DNA of 15,928 bases from Lentimicrobiaceae bacterium (GCA_009787485.1 WQWP01000048.1:1-15928), one strand, 5' to 3'. Counted from the stretch's first letter, positions 1 to 5,769 are shown. Numbers and translations are program-made. Notes: a model not told the origin generated them from the letters alone.

Positions 1-1
1 A

Positions 2-292
2 GAGGAAAAGGGAGAAGAGGAGGTTGTGGAAACCGTAGAGGCGTTGCGCGCAACGCCCCCACACCCAGAATTGGTGTTTCAAAACACCTCTTTAACCACC
101 GCCATAAATCTAATCAAAACACATTACGGAATAAATATTGCCATCAATTCAACCGAATTAAACGAAGTTTTGCTGAATGTAAGTTTTGATAGCAATGATT
201 CGGTTGAGTATATTTTGGAGGTTATTGCGGCTACTATTTCGGCGCATGTAGAAAAGAAAGGAAATCACTATATTATTACTGCTCATGAATAA
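2..292 (+). CDS. FecR-family anti-sigma factor, C-terminal fragment (5' truncated by window edge)
   Basis: The reading frame is open from base 2, so this is the end of a longer gene and the GTG at 26 need not be the start. The first part encodes a Glu/Lys-rich linker. From about base 70 the protein reads LVFQNTSLTTAINLIKTHYG and ends with an 'ISAHVEKKGNHYIIT' strand pair, the pattern of the DUF4974 domain at the C-terminus of Bacteroidetes FecR-like anti-sigma factors. In that family the N-terminus binds an ECF sigma factor in the cytoplasm, one membrane helix follows, and the periplasmic part senses a TonB-dependent partner through an STN domain. The next gene carries such an STN domain and overlaps this one by 8 bp, which supports the call. 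An 18-bp perfect palindrome lies in frame in the linker. The membrane helix and FecR core are outside the window, so the assignment rests on the C-terminal domain and the context. Confidence 0.8.
   Translation, partial: EEKGEEEVVETVEALRATPPHPELVFQNTSLTTAINLIKTHYGINIAINSTELNEVLLNVSFDSNDSVEYILEVIAATISAHVEKKGNHYIITAHE
40..57. repeat. 18-bp perfect palindrome inside the FecR linker
   Basis: GGCGTTGCGCGCAACGCC is its own reverse complement and is flanked by GTAGA on the left and CCCAC on the right. From memory it resembles the dispersed GTAGAGACGTTGCATGCAACGTCTCTAC-type palindromes of Bacteroidetes and cyanobacterial genomes. It is translated in frame (EALRATP) between the charged linker and the DUF4974 domain. 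Confidence 0.7.
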
Positions 293-2168
293 GATCGTAG
301 CCATCATTTTTTTATTATCCTTTTCAGGCTTTGTTTTTGCCCAAAACGACCCGTTAGAAAAGCAAATCTCTTTACAATTTCAGGAAGAATCATTCGAAAA
401 TGTGTTGGCGCTCATTACGGAGCAAACCGGCGTAAGGTTTTCCTATAATTCGCAATTGGTTAATCCAAAAGAAAAAGTAACAATTAATATACAGGATGAA
501 ACAATAACCGAAATTCTTCCCATAATTCTTCCTTCTACTACTTCTTATAAAAAAGTGGGCGAGCATATTGTTTTTTATGCGAAAAAAGAAGAAAGGGAGA
601 AAGGAGAAAAGGAGGAAAGGAGAAGGGAAAAGGAAGAAATATCCCCTTCAAATTTTGAAGGGGTGTCTCGCGAAGCGAGACGGGGTAGTTTATATGAGGA
701 GAAGGTGGCAGACGGCGGCTCGCCGCCAGATGACGGAAGAGGTGAAGAAAAATCCGAAAAAAATACACCTGCAAGTAATGGAACACCTACAGATAGTTGT
801 CATACCACTGTAAGTTTAACCAAAAATGACGAAATGAAATCACAAATTGCAGGATTACTACTGGCGGCTGCCACAGCCACTATGCCAATTGCAGCACAGG
901 ACACACAAAAAACAGAGCCTGTGCAAAACATTGAAATTCAACAGCAAGAAGGGGTTGCATGCAAACCTTTTCAACTCACATTTTTCTATCCTTTGGGCAC
1001 GGGATTTGTTAAAACCGCCGAAAATTGTTATCACGCATCCATCAACATTTTGGGTGGGGTAACCGGACAAACTAAAGGATTTGAGATGGGTGGTTTGTTT
1101 AACGTCAACAAATATGGCGCTACGGGTGCGCAGTTTGCCGGATTGTTCAATCTCGCGCTGGCAGATAATCAGAAGCCCTTTAGCAGCGCTAATGCACAAT
1201 TTGCGGGCATTTGCAATGTTACCAAAAAAGGAAAATCTGTGCAATTTGCGGGCATTTGTAATATTGGAGATACTGCTTATTTCCAATCCGGTGGCATCTT
1301 TAATGTTGCGAAAGAAGCCGGTTTTCAGGCAGCAGGAATTTTTAATGTTGCAAACAGAGCTGGTTTTCAAGCCGGCGGAATTTTCAATGTTGCGAAAGAG
1401 GTAGGTGGACAAGCTGGCGGAATTTTTAATATTGCTGATAAAACCATTTTTCAAGCAGCCGGTGTTTTTAATCAAGGCGGTACGGCTCATGTTCAGGCGG
1501 CAGGGATATGGAACGCTGCTAAAGAAACAAAATGCCAACTTGCAGGAGTTGCCAACGTTGCGCAAGAATCAGTATGTCAAATTTCAGGACTTGTGAATGT
1601 TACTAAAAAAGGTCGTTTCCAGATGGGATTGATTAACGTGCGCGATACGGCAGATGGAATCTCTTTTGGATTAATTAACATTGTAAAAAAAGGCGGCGTT
1701 TTAGAAGCCGGTATCGAAGCTGGAGAATTTGTGCATACTGCGCTTACATTCCGCTCAGGAGTAAAATATCTGTATTCAATCCTCTTTGTGGGCTATAATT
1801 ATACTGAAAATTATTGGTCATGGGGTGCAGGTCTCGGAACAAGTATAAAATTGGTAGGGAATTTAAGTCTTAACTTAGAAGTTACTGAAAGAACAATATT
1901 CCAAAATGTCAGCCGCTTTCCAATGGCTCAACTCGTTCAATTTAACCCTGTGCTCAATTACCGTTTTGCTAAACATTTTAAAATTTACGCAGGTCCAAGC
2001 ATTAATTTTCTATTTCAACACCATAGCCATTATCTCGGAGATTTTGATCCTGCGAAGATTCGTCAGATAAAAATTCCATATAGCTTATATCATTACTCTA
2101 CATCATCATCCATGAGTAGCGCAATATTCGATATATGGATCGGTGTTGTCGGCGGAATAAAATTCTAA
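285..2168 (+). CDS. STN-domain protein fused to a 14-residue surface-repeat beta domain
   Basis: The protein has 627 residues. Residues 1-19 form a signal peptide (MNKIVAIIFLLSFSGFVFA). Residues about 24-100 are an STN (secretin/TonB N-terminal short) domain, with 'ISLQFQEESFENVLALITEQ' and 'VRFSYNSQLV'. Residues about 100-180 are a charged low-complexity linker containing a palindromic repeat insertion. Residues 184-205 look like a second signal peptide or a membrane segment. From about 225 there is 'FFYPLGTGFVKTAEN', then G-x-F/I-N repeats. Nine consecutive 14-residue units (consensus FQAAGIFNVAKEAG) span residues 319-444, resembling LA_2272-type surface repeats. The end (about 480-627) is rich in predicted beta strands. 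STN domains contact FecR-type anti-sigma factors, and the gene overlaps the fecR fragment by 8 bp, so co-translation is likely. The repeat region probably sits at or in the outer membrane. Whether the fusion is ancestral or caused by the linker insertion is open. Confidence 0.82.
   Translation: MNKIVAIIFLLSFSGFVFAQNDPLEKQISLQFQEESFENVLALITEQTGVRFSYNSQLVNPKEKVTINIQDETITEILPIILPSTTSYKKVGEHIVFYAKKEEREKGEKEERRREKEEISPSNFEGVSREARRGSLYEEKVADGGSPPDDGRGEEKSEKNTPASNGTPTDSCHTTVSLTKNDEMKSQIAGLLLAAATATMPIAAQDTQKTEPVQNIEIQQQEGVACKPFQLTFFYPLGTGFVKTAENCYHASINILGGVTGQTKGFEMGGLFNVNKYGATGAQFAGLFNLALADNQKPFSSANAQFAGICNVTKKGKSVQFAGICNIGDTAYFQSGGIFNVAKEAGFQAAGIFNVANRAGFQAGGIFNVAKEVGGQAGGIFNIADKTIFQAAGVFNQGGTAHVQAAGIWNAAKETKCQLAGVANVAQESVCQISGLVNVTKKGRFQMGLINVRDTADGISFGLINIVKKGGVLEAGIEAGEFVHTALTFRSGVKYLYSILFVGYNYTENYWSWGAGLGTSIKLVGNLSLNLEVTERTIFQNVSRFPMAQLVQFNPVLNYRFAKHFKIYAGPSINFLFQHHSHYLGDFDPAKIRQIKIPYSLYHYSTSSSMSSAIFDIWIGVVGGIKF
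581..641 (+). repeat. 61-nt purine-only tract in the STN linker
   Basis: Every base from 581 to 641 on this strand is A or G, built from GAAAGG/GGAGAA-like units. It encodes a Glu/Lys/Arg-rich linker. The coding part of the fecR fragment begins with a similar purine run (1-23). Such tracts can expand by slippage. Confidence 0.75.
643..727. repeat. Composite palindromic element inserted in frame in the STN linker
   Basis: Three inverted repeats lie in a row. At 643-663 there are 10-bp arms (CCCCTTCAAA / TTTGAAGGGG) around one base. At 665-681 there are 7-bp arms (GTCTCGC / GCGAGAC) around GAA. At 714-727 there are 6-bp arms (GGCGGC / GCCGCC) around TC. The block interrupts a purine-rich linker, has a more G/C-rich composition than its surroundings and keeps the frame open (residues about 120-150, rich in Ser, Gly, Pro and Arg). 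It looks like a mobile or dispersed palindromic element rather than protein-driven sequence. Confidence 0.7.
1239..1616 (+). repeat. Nine tandem 42-bp coding units (14-residue surface repeats)
   Basis: Each unit encodes [F/V/C]QxxG[I/V/L]xNxxxxxx; the central FQAAGIFNVANRAG and FQAGGIFNVAKEVG are nearly the same. The period is exactly 14 codons for nine units, with less regular repeats on both sides. DNA identity between units is moderate, so the repeat is old at the DNA level but kept at the protein level. Confidence 0.85.
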
Positions 2169-2170
2169 AC

Positions 2171-2257
2171 CTTCTGTGCCCCTCTGCGAACTCCGCGCCT
2201 CTGTGCTGAAAAAAGAATATTCAACACAGAGACACAGAGAACACAAAGAACACAGAG
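2171..2257. repeat. CACAGAG-type imperfect inverted repeat between genes
   Basis: The left arm 2171-2208 (CTTCTGTGCCCCTCTGCGAA...) and the right arm 2222-2257 (CAACACAGAGACACAGAGAA...) pair imperfectly around a short A/T loop. The right arm repeats CACAGAGA/CACAAAGA. This fills most of the 132-bp gap before the GIN lipoprotein gene. From memory, CACAGAG repeats are common dispersed elements in Bacteroidetes and other environmental genomes. The hairpin might also act on the upstream transcript. Confidence 0.65.
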
Positions 2258-2300
2258 TTACACAAAGAAAATCAATTAACCCAATTAAATAATTAAACAA

Positions 2301-3149
2301 ATGAAAAATCAAACAAGAAAAACATCCCTTTTGCTCATCATCGTAGCAACCATCGCCATCCTGTTCAGCGCCTGCTGTAAAGAACAAGAATTCGATTTAG
2401 TCGAAAAAGAAGTACAGATTTCCGGAACAATAAAAGGAATCATTATTGAAGGACCTTGGGAAGTAGTTGTTACCCAAGACAGTGAAAACAACAGCGCCAC
2501 CATTCAATACAACGTTCCCGAGAGCAAAATTAGAACAGAATTGCGCTCCAACGGCTATTTGTTTATTAGAGTGCATAACGTGAACAATTACAACAGGGTA
2601 AAACTAAAAGCCAACATTAAGGCAACGGAGCTTAAAAACATTGAAGGCAGCGGCGCCACGATCATCTACACCTACGGAGAGTTTGATACTTCTGCTGATA
2701 TTATATTATCCGGCGCCTCTAAAATAGATGGTTTTTCGTGCAAGGGCGAATATCTAAGCATAGACCTTAGTGGGGCTTCAAGAGTAAAAAACTGCACTTT
2801 TACAGGAAACCGTTTCGATGCTATGCTTTCGGGCTCTTCGAATGCCAATTTCCGTAATCTGGAAGTAGAAAAACGTTGCAAGGTTAACGGATCCGGCGCA
2901 TCAAGATTTGATGGAAGCGGTTATGCCGGAGAAACCTCCTTTACAGGCTCAGGAAGTTCCTTCTTTCATACTTTCGATTTGGAGTCGGAAAAACTTGATA
3001 TTGACCTTTCCGGCGCTTCTCTTGCTGAGGTTACGGTAAATCAAACTATTACAGGGCGTCTTTCCGGCGCTTCAACGCTGAAGTATAAAAAGGCTACGGA
3101 TGTGAGGGTGAGTACGAGTGGGGGGTCGAAAGTTATTCCGGTGGAATAG
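2301..3149 (+). CDS. GIN-domain (DUF2807) lipoprotein
   Basis: The protein has 282 residues. Residues 1-24 form a lipoprotein signal peptide ending in the lipobox LFSA-C25, so the mature protein should be lipid-anchored in the periplasm or at the outer membrane. From about residue 42 the sequence is a DUF2807 'head GIN' beta-solenoid, with 'GTIKGIIIEGPWEVVVTQ' followed by many short strands that each end in SGAS, SGSS, GSGAS or SGGS. This fold is seen in Bacteroidetes proteins described as putative auto-transporter adhesin heads. It follows the STN gene in the same direction, but 132 bp of repeat DNA separates them, so a shared transcript is uncertain. The start was chosen for the signal peptide, which is complete from this ATG. 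No catalytic residues are expected, and the function in the family is not established. Confidence 0.88.
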   Translation: MKNQTRKTSLLLIIVATIAILFSACCKEQEFDLVEKEVQISGTIKGIIIEGPWEVVVTQDSENNSATIQYNVPESKIRTELRSNGYLFIRVHNVNNYNRVKLKANIKATELKNIEGSGATIIYTYGEFDTSADIILSGASKIDGFSCKGEYLSIDLSGASRVKNCTFTGNRFDAMLSGSSNANFRNLEVEKRCKVNGSGASRFDGSGYAGETSFTGSGSSFFHTFDLESEKLDIDLSGASLAEVTVNQTITGRLSGASTLKYKKATDVRVSTSGGSKVIPVE

Positions 3150-3150
3150 A

Positions 3151-3183
3151 AATTAGGAATTAAGAATTAGGAATTAAGAATTA
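3151..3183. repeat. 14-bp tandem repeat AATTAGGAATTAAG (2.4 copies)
   Basis: Full units lie at 3151-3164 and 3165-3178, with a partial unit to 3183. The repeat sits between the converging GIN and radical SAM genes and runs into the radical SAM gene, supplying its TAA stop and the codons for its last residues (I-N-S). GGAATTAAGAATTAA at 3170-3184 recurs exactly at 15693-15707, at the end of the pstS-like gene. Confidence 0.8.
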
Positions 3184-4241
3184 ATCAGCTCTAAATGGCA
3201 ACACAGCAGTTTATCGTCTTTTTGTTCGCGAAGATGTAAACCGTTGCCCTCACAGTACTTATAAGATTTGCAGGTCGCGCATATACCGGTTTTGGTCCAT
3301 GCGCGATTGCGCATTATTTGGTAGCGCTCGTTCCAAACTGTCCAAAAATCATCTTGGTAAATATTTCCTTGAATATAGTCGGCGCGCAAGCTCGGACAGG
3401 CGCTAATAGAGCCATCCACCAGCACAGAGCCCACGTGGATGCCCGCCCGGCAGAAGAATGGCGTGTCGCGAACTTCCATCTCATAATCGCCCAAAAAGCC
3501 TTCGCAACCATACGAAACCTTGATAATTCCTTCTTTACGAGTGTGTTTAATAAAATCCAGCATGCGCACAAGCTCTTCCGCTGAAAGTTTAAGCAAAGCG
3601 TTGTTTTCAGCACGTCCTTTCGGGAATATAGAAAACAGTCGCCAATTTTTAACCCCTAAACTGATGAGCAATTTCTTTATTCCTTCTAAATCATCAATAT
3701 TTCGCTTATTTACACAAGTAACCACATCATACGTAAAGCCCTTAGTAGCGGCGATCATGGCAATGGCGTTTAACGCTCGTTCCCATGAGCCGTCTTTTCC
3801 GCGCAACCAATCGTGTGTTTCGGGGGTTAAGCCATCGAAACTAACAGTAACCGAGCGTAATCCGGATTGCAATAATTCTTCCAACAGTTTGGGCGTAAGT
3901 CCGTATCCATTCGTTACCATTCCCCACGGAAACTCGCGTTTGTAAAATTCTTTTCCGCACTGTGCCAAATCTTTCCGCATCAGAGGTTCGCCGCCGGTGA
4001 GTGCAATCATCGTTTTGTGCGAATTTACGAACGGTTTTATGCGGTCTAACACTTTCAGAAAATCTTCCAAAGGCATATCGGGTGTGGCTACTTCGCTGGT
4101 GCAATCGCTGCCGCAATGCAGGCAGTTGAGGTTACAGCGCAGGGTGCACTCCCAAAACAGGTAATTAAGCTCGTGCAGGCGTGTTTGGTTTTTGCGGTGC
4201 TGCCGGAATAATGCTAAAGTGAGTTTCTTTTTAAAGTTCAT
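3174..4241 (-). CDS. Radical SAM/SPASM enzyme of the rSAM/lipoprotein system
   Basis: The protein has 355 residues. The N-terminus 'LNYLFWECTLRCNLNCLHCG' carries the CxxxCxxC cluster at C36, C40 and C43, which binds the 4Fe-4S centre that cleaves S-adenosylmethionine. TGGEP at 82-86 is the SAM-binding motif. A SPASM-like C-terminal region has cysteines at 264, 282, 321, 324, 330, 347 and 348, which would hold auxiliary clusters. The opening sequence and the lipoprotein neighbours match, from memory, the TIGR04133 family (rSAM/lipoprotein system) of Bacteroidetes. Members are suspected of modifying a peptide or protein, but neither substrate nor product is known. It is the last gene of a three-gene operon, 9 bp after the short lipoprotein gene. 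Its final codons lie inside a tandem repeat, so the extreme C-terminus may not be conserved. Confidence 0.92.
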   Translation of the reverse strand: MNFKKKLTLALFRQHRKNQTRLHELNYLFWECTLRCNLNCLHCGSDCTSEVATPDMPLEDFLKVLDRIKPFVNSHKTMIALTGGEPLMRKDLAQCGKEFYKREFPWGMVTNGYGLTPKLLEELLQSGLRSVTVSFDGLTPETHDWLRGKDGSWERALNAIAMIAATKGFTYDVVTCVNKRNIDDLEGIKKLLISLGVKNWRLFSIFPKGRAENNALLKLSAEELVRMLDFIKHTRKEGIIKVSYGCEGFLGDYEMEVRDTPFFCRAGIHVGSVLVDGSISACPSLRADYIQGNIYQDDFWTVWNERYQIMRNRAWTKTGICATCKSYKYCEGNGLHLREQKDDKLLCCHLELINS

Positions 4242-4250
4242 AAAATATCC

Positions 4251-4469
4251 TTAATCTTGCAAATCAGCTTCATTTATTATCGGAATATCTTGATTTGCTT
4301 CTTCTTCTATGATAATGCTTTGACCTTCAGTAGGAGGTCCATACATAGGCATTACACCATACTCAGGTACCGGCGCACCATATTCACAACTTGTATAAAG
4401 TGCTGCAGAAGAACCTAATATCAAAAACAGAATTAGTTTATCGAAAAGTTTAATAATTGGTTTTTTCAT
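4251..4469 (-). CDS. Short lipoprotein paired with the radical SAM enzyme
   Basis: The protein has 72 residues. The N-terminus MKKPIIKLFDKLILFLILG and a hydrophobic stretch lead to LYTS-C28, a plausible lipobox. The mature part of only 45 residues starts CEYGAPVPEYGVMPMYGPP, with three YG-containing motifs, and ends in an acidic tail. The first 11 residues match those of the upstream lipoprotein at all but one position, so the two genes are paralogous at least at the 5' end. This one lacks the beta-sandwich domain of its partner. The gaps are 12 bp upstream and 9 bp downstream, so all three genes are almost certainly co-transcribed. The tyrosine- and glycine-rich mature peptide is a reasonable candidate substrate for the radical SAM enzyme, but that is inference. 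It could also be a decayed copy of the longer lipoprotein. Confidence 0.8.
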   Translation of the reverse strand: MKKPIIKLFDKLILFLILGSSAALYTSCEYGAPVPEYGVMPMYGPPTEGQSIIIEEEANQDIPIINEADLQD

Positions 4470-4481
4470 AATTCTATCGTT

Positions 4482-4919
4482 TTAGTTTTTTCGTTCTAAT
4501 TCAACATTTTTCGTTTTTACAAATGTTCCTTTATCCCAAGCACCTTTTCCTTTTTGTACCAAGTCGGCATCAGTAAACGTAATATCCATTTCTTGGGTGA
4601 TAAACTCGCCGCCATTTTCTTCGCCGTCAATGTCTTCAAATTTCAAATGCAAAGGTCTGTCCCATAAATAATCCCAAAATTTATAATTGTATTGTCCGCG
4701 AGAATCTGTGTATAAAGTATCTTTACGGTATTCATCTCTTATATTTGTTGTAATCTGAATGTGCTTGATAGGTCGGGAGGTCTCTTTATTAGTAATAGTA
4801 CCTTTTAGCTCATAGTTTGCATGGGGCTCTCCGTACTTTGGGCAGGCATATAGCATGGGGGATATTCCCAATATCAAAAGAATTACTTTGTCGAAAGATT
4901 TAATAATTGGTTTTTTCAT
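4482..4919 (-). CDS. Lipoprotein of the rSAM/lipoprotein system (TIGR04134-like)
   Basis: The protein has 145 residues from the chosen ATG at 4919, where the lipoprotein signal MKKPIIKSFDKVILLILG begins. The frame stays open upstream to 4967, but that would add 16 residues before a normal signal peptide. The lipobox is MLYA-C26. It is followed by PKYGEPHANYELKGTITNKE, the 'YG.P.A.Y..KG.V' entry typical of 'radical SAM-associated putative lipoprotein' members (TIGR04134, from memory). Residues about 36-95 resemble a carboxypeptidase regulatory-like beta-sandwich: 'PIKHIQI' and 'YTDSRGQYNYKF'. It is the first gene of the operon, with the short lipoprotein 12 bp downstream and the radical SAM gene after that. 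It should be anchored in the periplasm or at the outer membrane. Its role is unknown; it may be substrate or partner of the enzyme. Confidence 0.87.
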   Translation of the reverse strand: MKKPIIKSFDKVILLILGISPMLYACPKYGEPHANYELKGTITNKETSRPIKHIQITTNIRDEYRKDTLYTDSRGQYNYKFWDYLWDRPLHLKFEDIDGEENGGEFITQEMDITFTDADLVQKGKGAWDKGTFVKTKNVELERKN

Positions 4920-4960
4920 GGGTTTTAATTTAGGTGCGAAGTAATAAAAAAAACCATTGG

Positions 4961-5018
4961 CACGCAAAGGCGCAAAGGCGCAAAGTTTCTTTTCTTAGCG
5001 TCTTCGCGTCTTTGCGTG
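4961..5018. repeat. GCAAAGGC-type inverted repeat with tandem 8-bp units
   Basis: The left arm 4961-4985 contains tandem GCAAAGGC units. The right arm 4994-5018 is its reverse complement at 21 of 25 positions, and the loop is TTTCTTTT. It occupies the gap between the end of hicB and the start of the lipoprotein operon, both on the minus strand, and could form a strong hairpin in either transcript. From memory, ACGCAAAGGCGCAAAG repeats are widely dispersed in Bacteroidetes and other genomes. Confidence 0.75.
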
Positions 5019-5034
5019 AAAAAAACGCCGCAAA

Positions 5035-5439
5035 TTAAACAAAACAAACCTGGCTATAATCGGCAACGAACTTATTAACAGCATCTTGAATTTTTACCAA
5101 AGTAGCGCGGCTCGGATTTCGATGCTCAGTTGTATAATGACTTAATTGCTTTTTGTTGATGCCGGTTGCATCGCTTAACCATGTGAGTGGAAAAGGCGAA
5201 TATTTTAAGAAGGATGGAATATCATAGACGAATTCAAATTCAATTTCAGGAAACTCTTTCTTTCGTTTTCTATAAGAATTTCTCATATCTTCATAACAAC
5301 CCAAAAAGTCTTGTTTTGCTTCCAATATGGTTTTACCCTGCCCGAGAAGTCCAAATGGTACATCTGCTTCGAGATCTATCCAAATATCATAATCTAATTT
5401 TTCGCCTATTTCTATAAATGCTTTAATTTTCTTGCTCAT
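5035..5439 (-). CDS. hicB: HicB-family antitoxin
   Basis: The protein has 134 residues. The N-terminal half is a partial RNase H-like HicB fold: 'AFIEIGEKLDYDIWIDLEAD', then 'VPFGLLGQGKTILEAKQDFL'. The C-terminal part (about residues 82-126) is a helix-turn-helix: 'LTWLSDATGINKKQLSHYTT', then 'NPSRATLVKIQDAVNKF'. The ending SQVCFV fits Bacteroidetes HicB proteins as I recall them. HicB neutralises the HicA mRNA interferase by binding it, and the DNA-binding domain usually represses the operon. The gene starts 14 bp after hicA ends, in the order hicA-hicB, so both come from one promoter at 5671-5699. All expected parts are present and no defect is seen. Confidence 0.92.
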   Translation of the reverse strand: MSKKIKAFIEIGEKLDYDIWIDLEADVPFGLLGQGKTILEAKQDFLGCYEDMRNSYRKRKKEFPEIEFEFVYDIPSFLKYSPFPLTWLSDATGINKKQLSHYTTEHRNPSRATLVKIQDAVNKFVADYSQVCFV

Positions 5440-5453
5440 TTTGTTGATTTTAA

Positions 5454-5642
5454 TTATAATTTTACTCCTGAATCTTTACTAATTGATTTTATGGTTCCTA
5501 TTTTAGCCTCTTCAGATCTATGATGACTTAAATAAAACTCTCTTCTTGTTATTGGGCTAAACCACTCAGGATGTCTGCCGCTTTCATCAATACAATAACA
5601 ACCCGCATTTTTTAATTTCCTTTCAATTTCAGAATATTTCAT
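5454..5642 (-). CDS. hicA: HicA-family mRNA interferase toxin
   Basis: The protein has 62 residues, the usual size of this small double-stranded-RNA-binding-fold toxin. Residues 5-18 fit the first helix and strand (EIERKLKNAGCYCI). SGRHPEWFSP holds the conserved histidine at H24, which is needed for RNA cleavage in HicA toxins. The family's 'T.KSI.K..G' tail is present as 'GTIKSISKDSGVKL'. Targets in the family are mRNAs and tmRNA, cut independently of the ribosome in some members. It is the promoter-proximal gene of the pair, followed by hicB after 14 bp. The leader from the predicted promoter to the ATG is 28 nt. The module appears intact and is likely functional. Confidence 0.92.
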   Translation of the reverse strand: MKYSEIERKLKNAGCYCIDESGRHPEWFSPITRREFYLSHHRSEEAKIGTIKSISKDSGVKL

Positions 5643-5670
5643 TTTATTTCCTTGTTATGATTACCGGGCG

Positions 5671-5699
5671 CAAAGATAGATAAAAAACTATCAAACCAA
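5671..5699 (-). promoter_or_regulatory. Bacteroidetes-type promoter for hicAB
   Basis: On the minus strand TATCTTTG (5678-5671) matches the Bacteroidetes -7 consensus TAnnTTTG. A TTG (5699-5697) lies 18 nt upstream, in the position of the -33 element. The -7 box is 28 nt from the hicA ATG. A small inverted repeat GATAG-N8-CTATC (5675-5692) overlaps the -7 box and is a possible HicB operator. Confidence 0.6.
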
Positions 5700-5769
5700 C
5701 TTCGTTATGATTTTTTTTTATTATACCTGTAGCTATTAAAATTCCTATTACTTTGCCAAAACTTTCCCT

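Noticed and set aside
538..813. Overlapping open frames on both strands over the purine tract and palindrome block
   Set aside because: They come from low-complexity and palindromic DNA; the frame starting at 285 explains the region with a signal peptide and an STN domain.
858..1565. 235-codon open frame on the minus strand across the surface-repeat region
   Set aside because: It runs antisense to the 42-bp coding repeats, and its own repeated NIKNS pattern simply mirrors them. No signal, domain or start context supports it.
1239..1616. Regular 42-bp repeats as a possible CRISPR array
   Set aside because: The units are diverged, in frame and continuous, with no constant repeat and variable spacer; they encode protein repeats.
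4920..4967. Longer start for the first lipoprotein (16 extra residues)
   Set aside because: The extra residues would precede a complete lipoprotein signal, and the paralogous short lipoprotein starts at the same MKKPIIK position.
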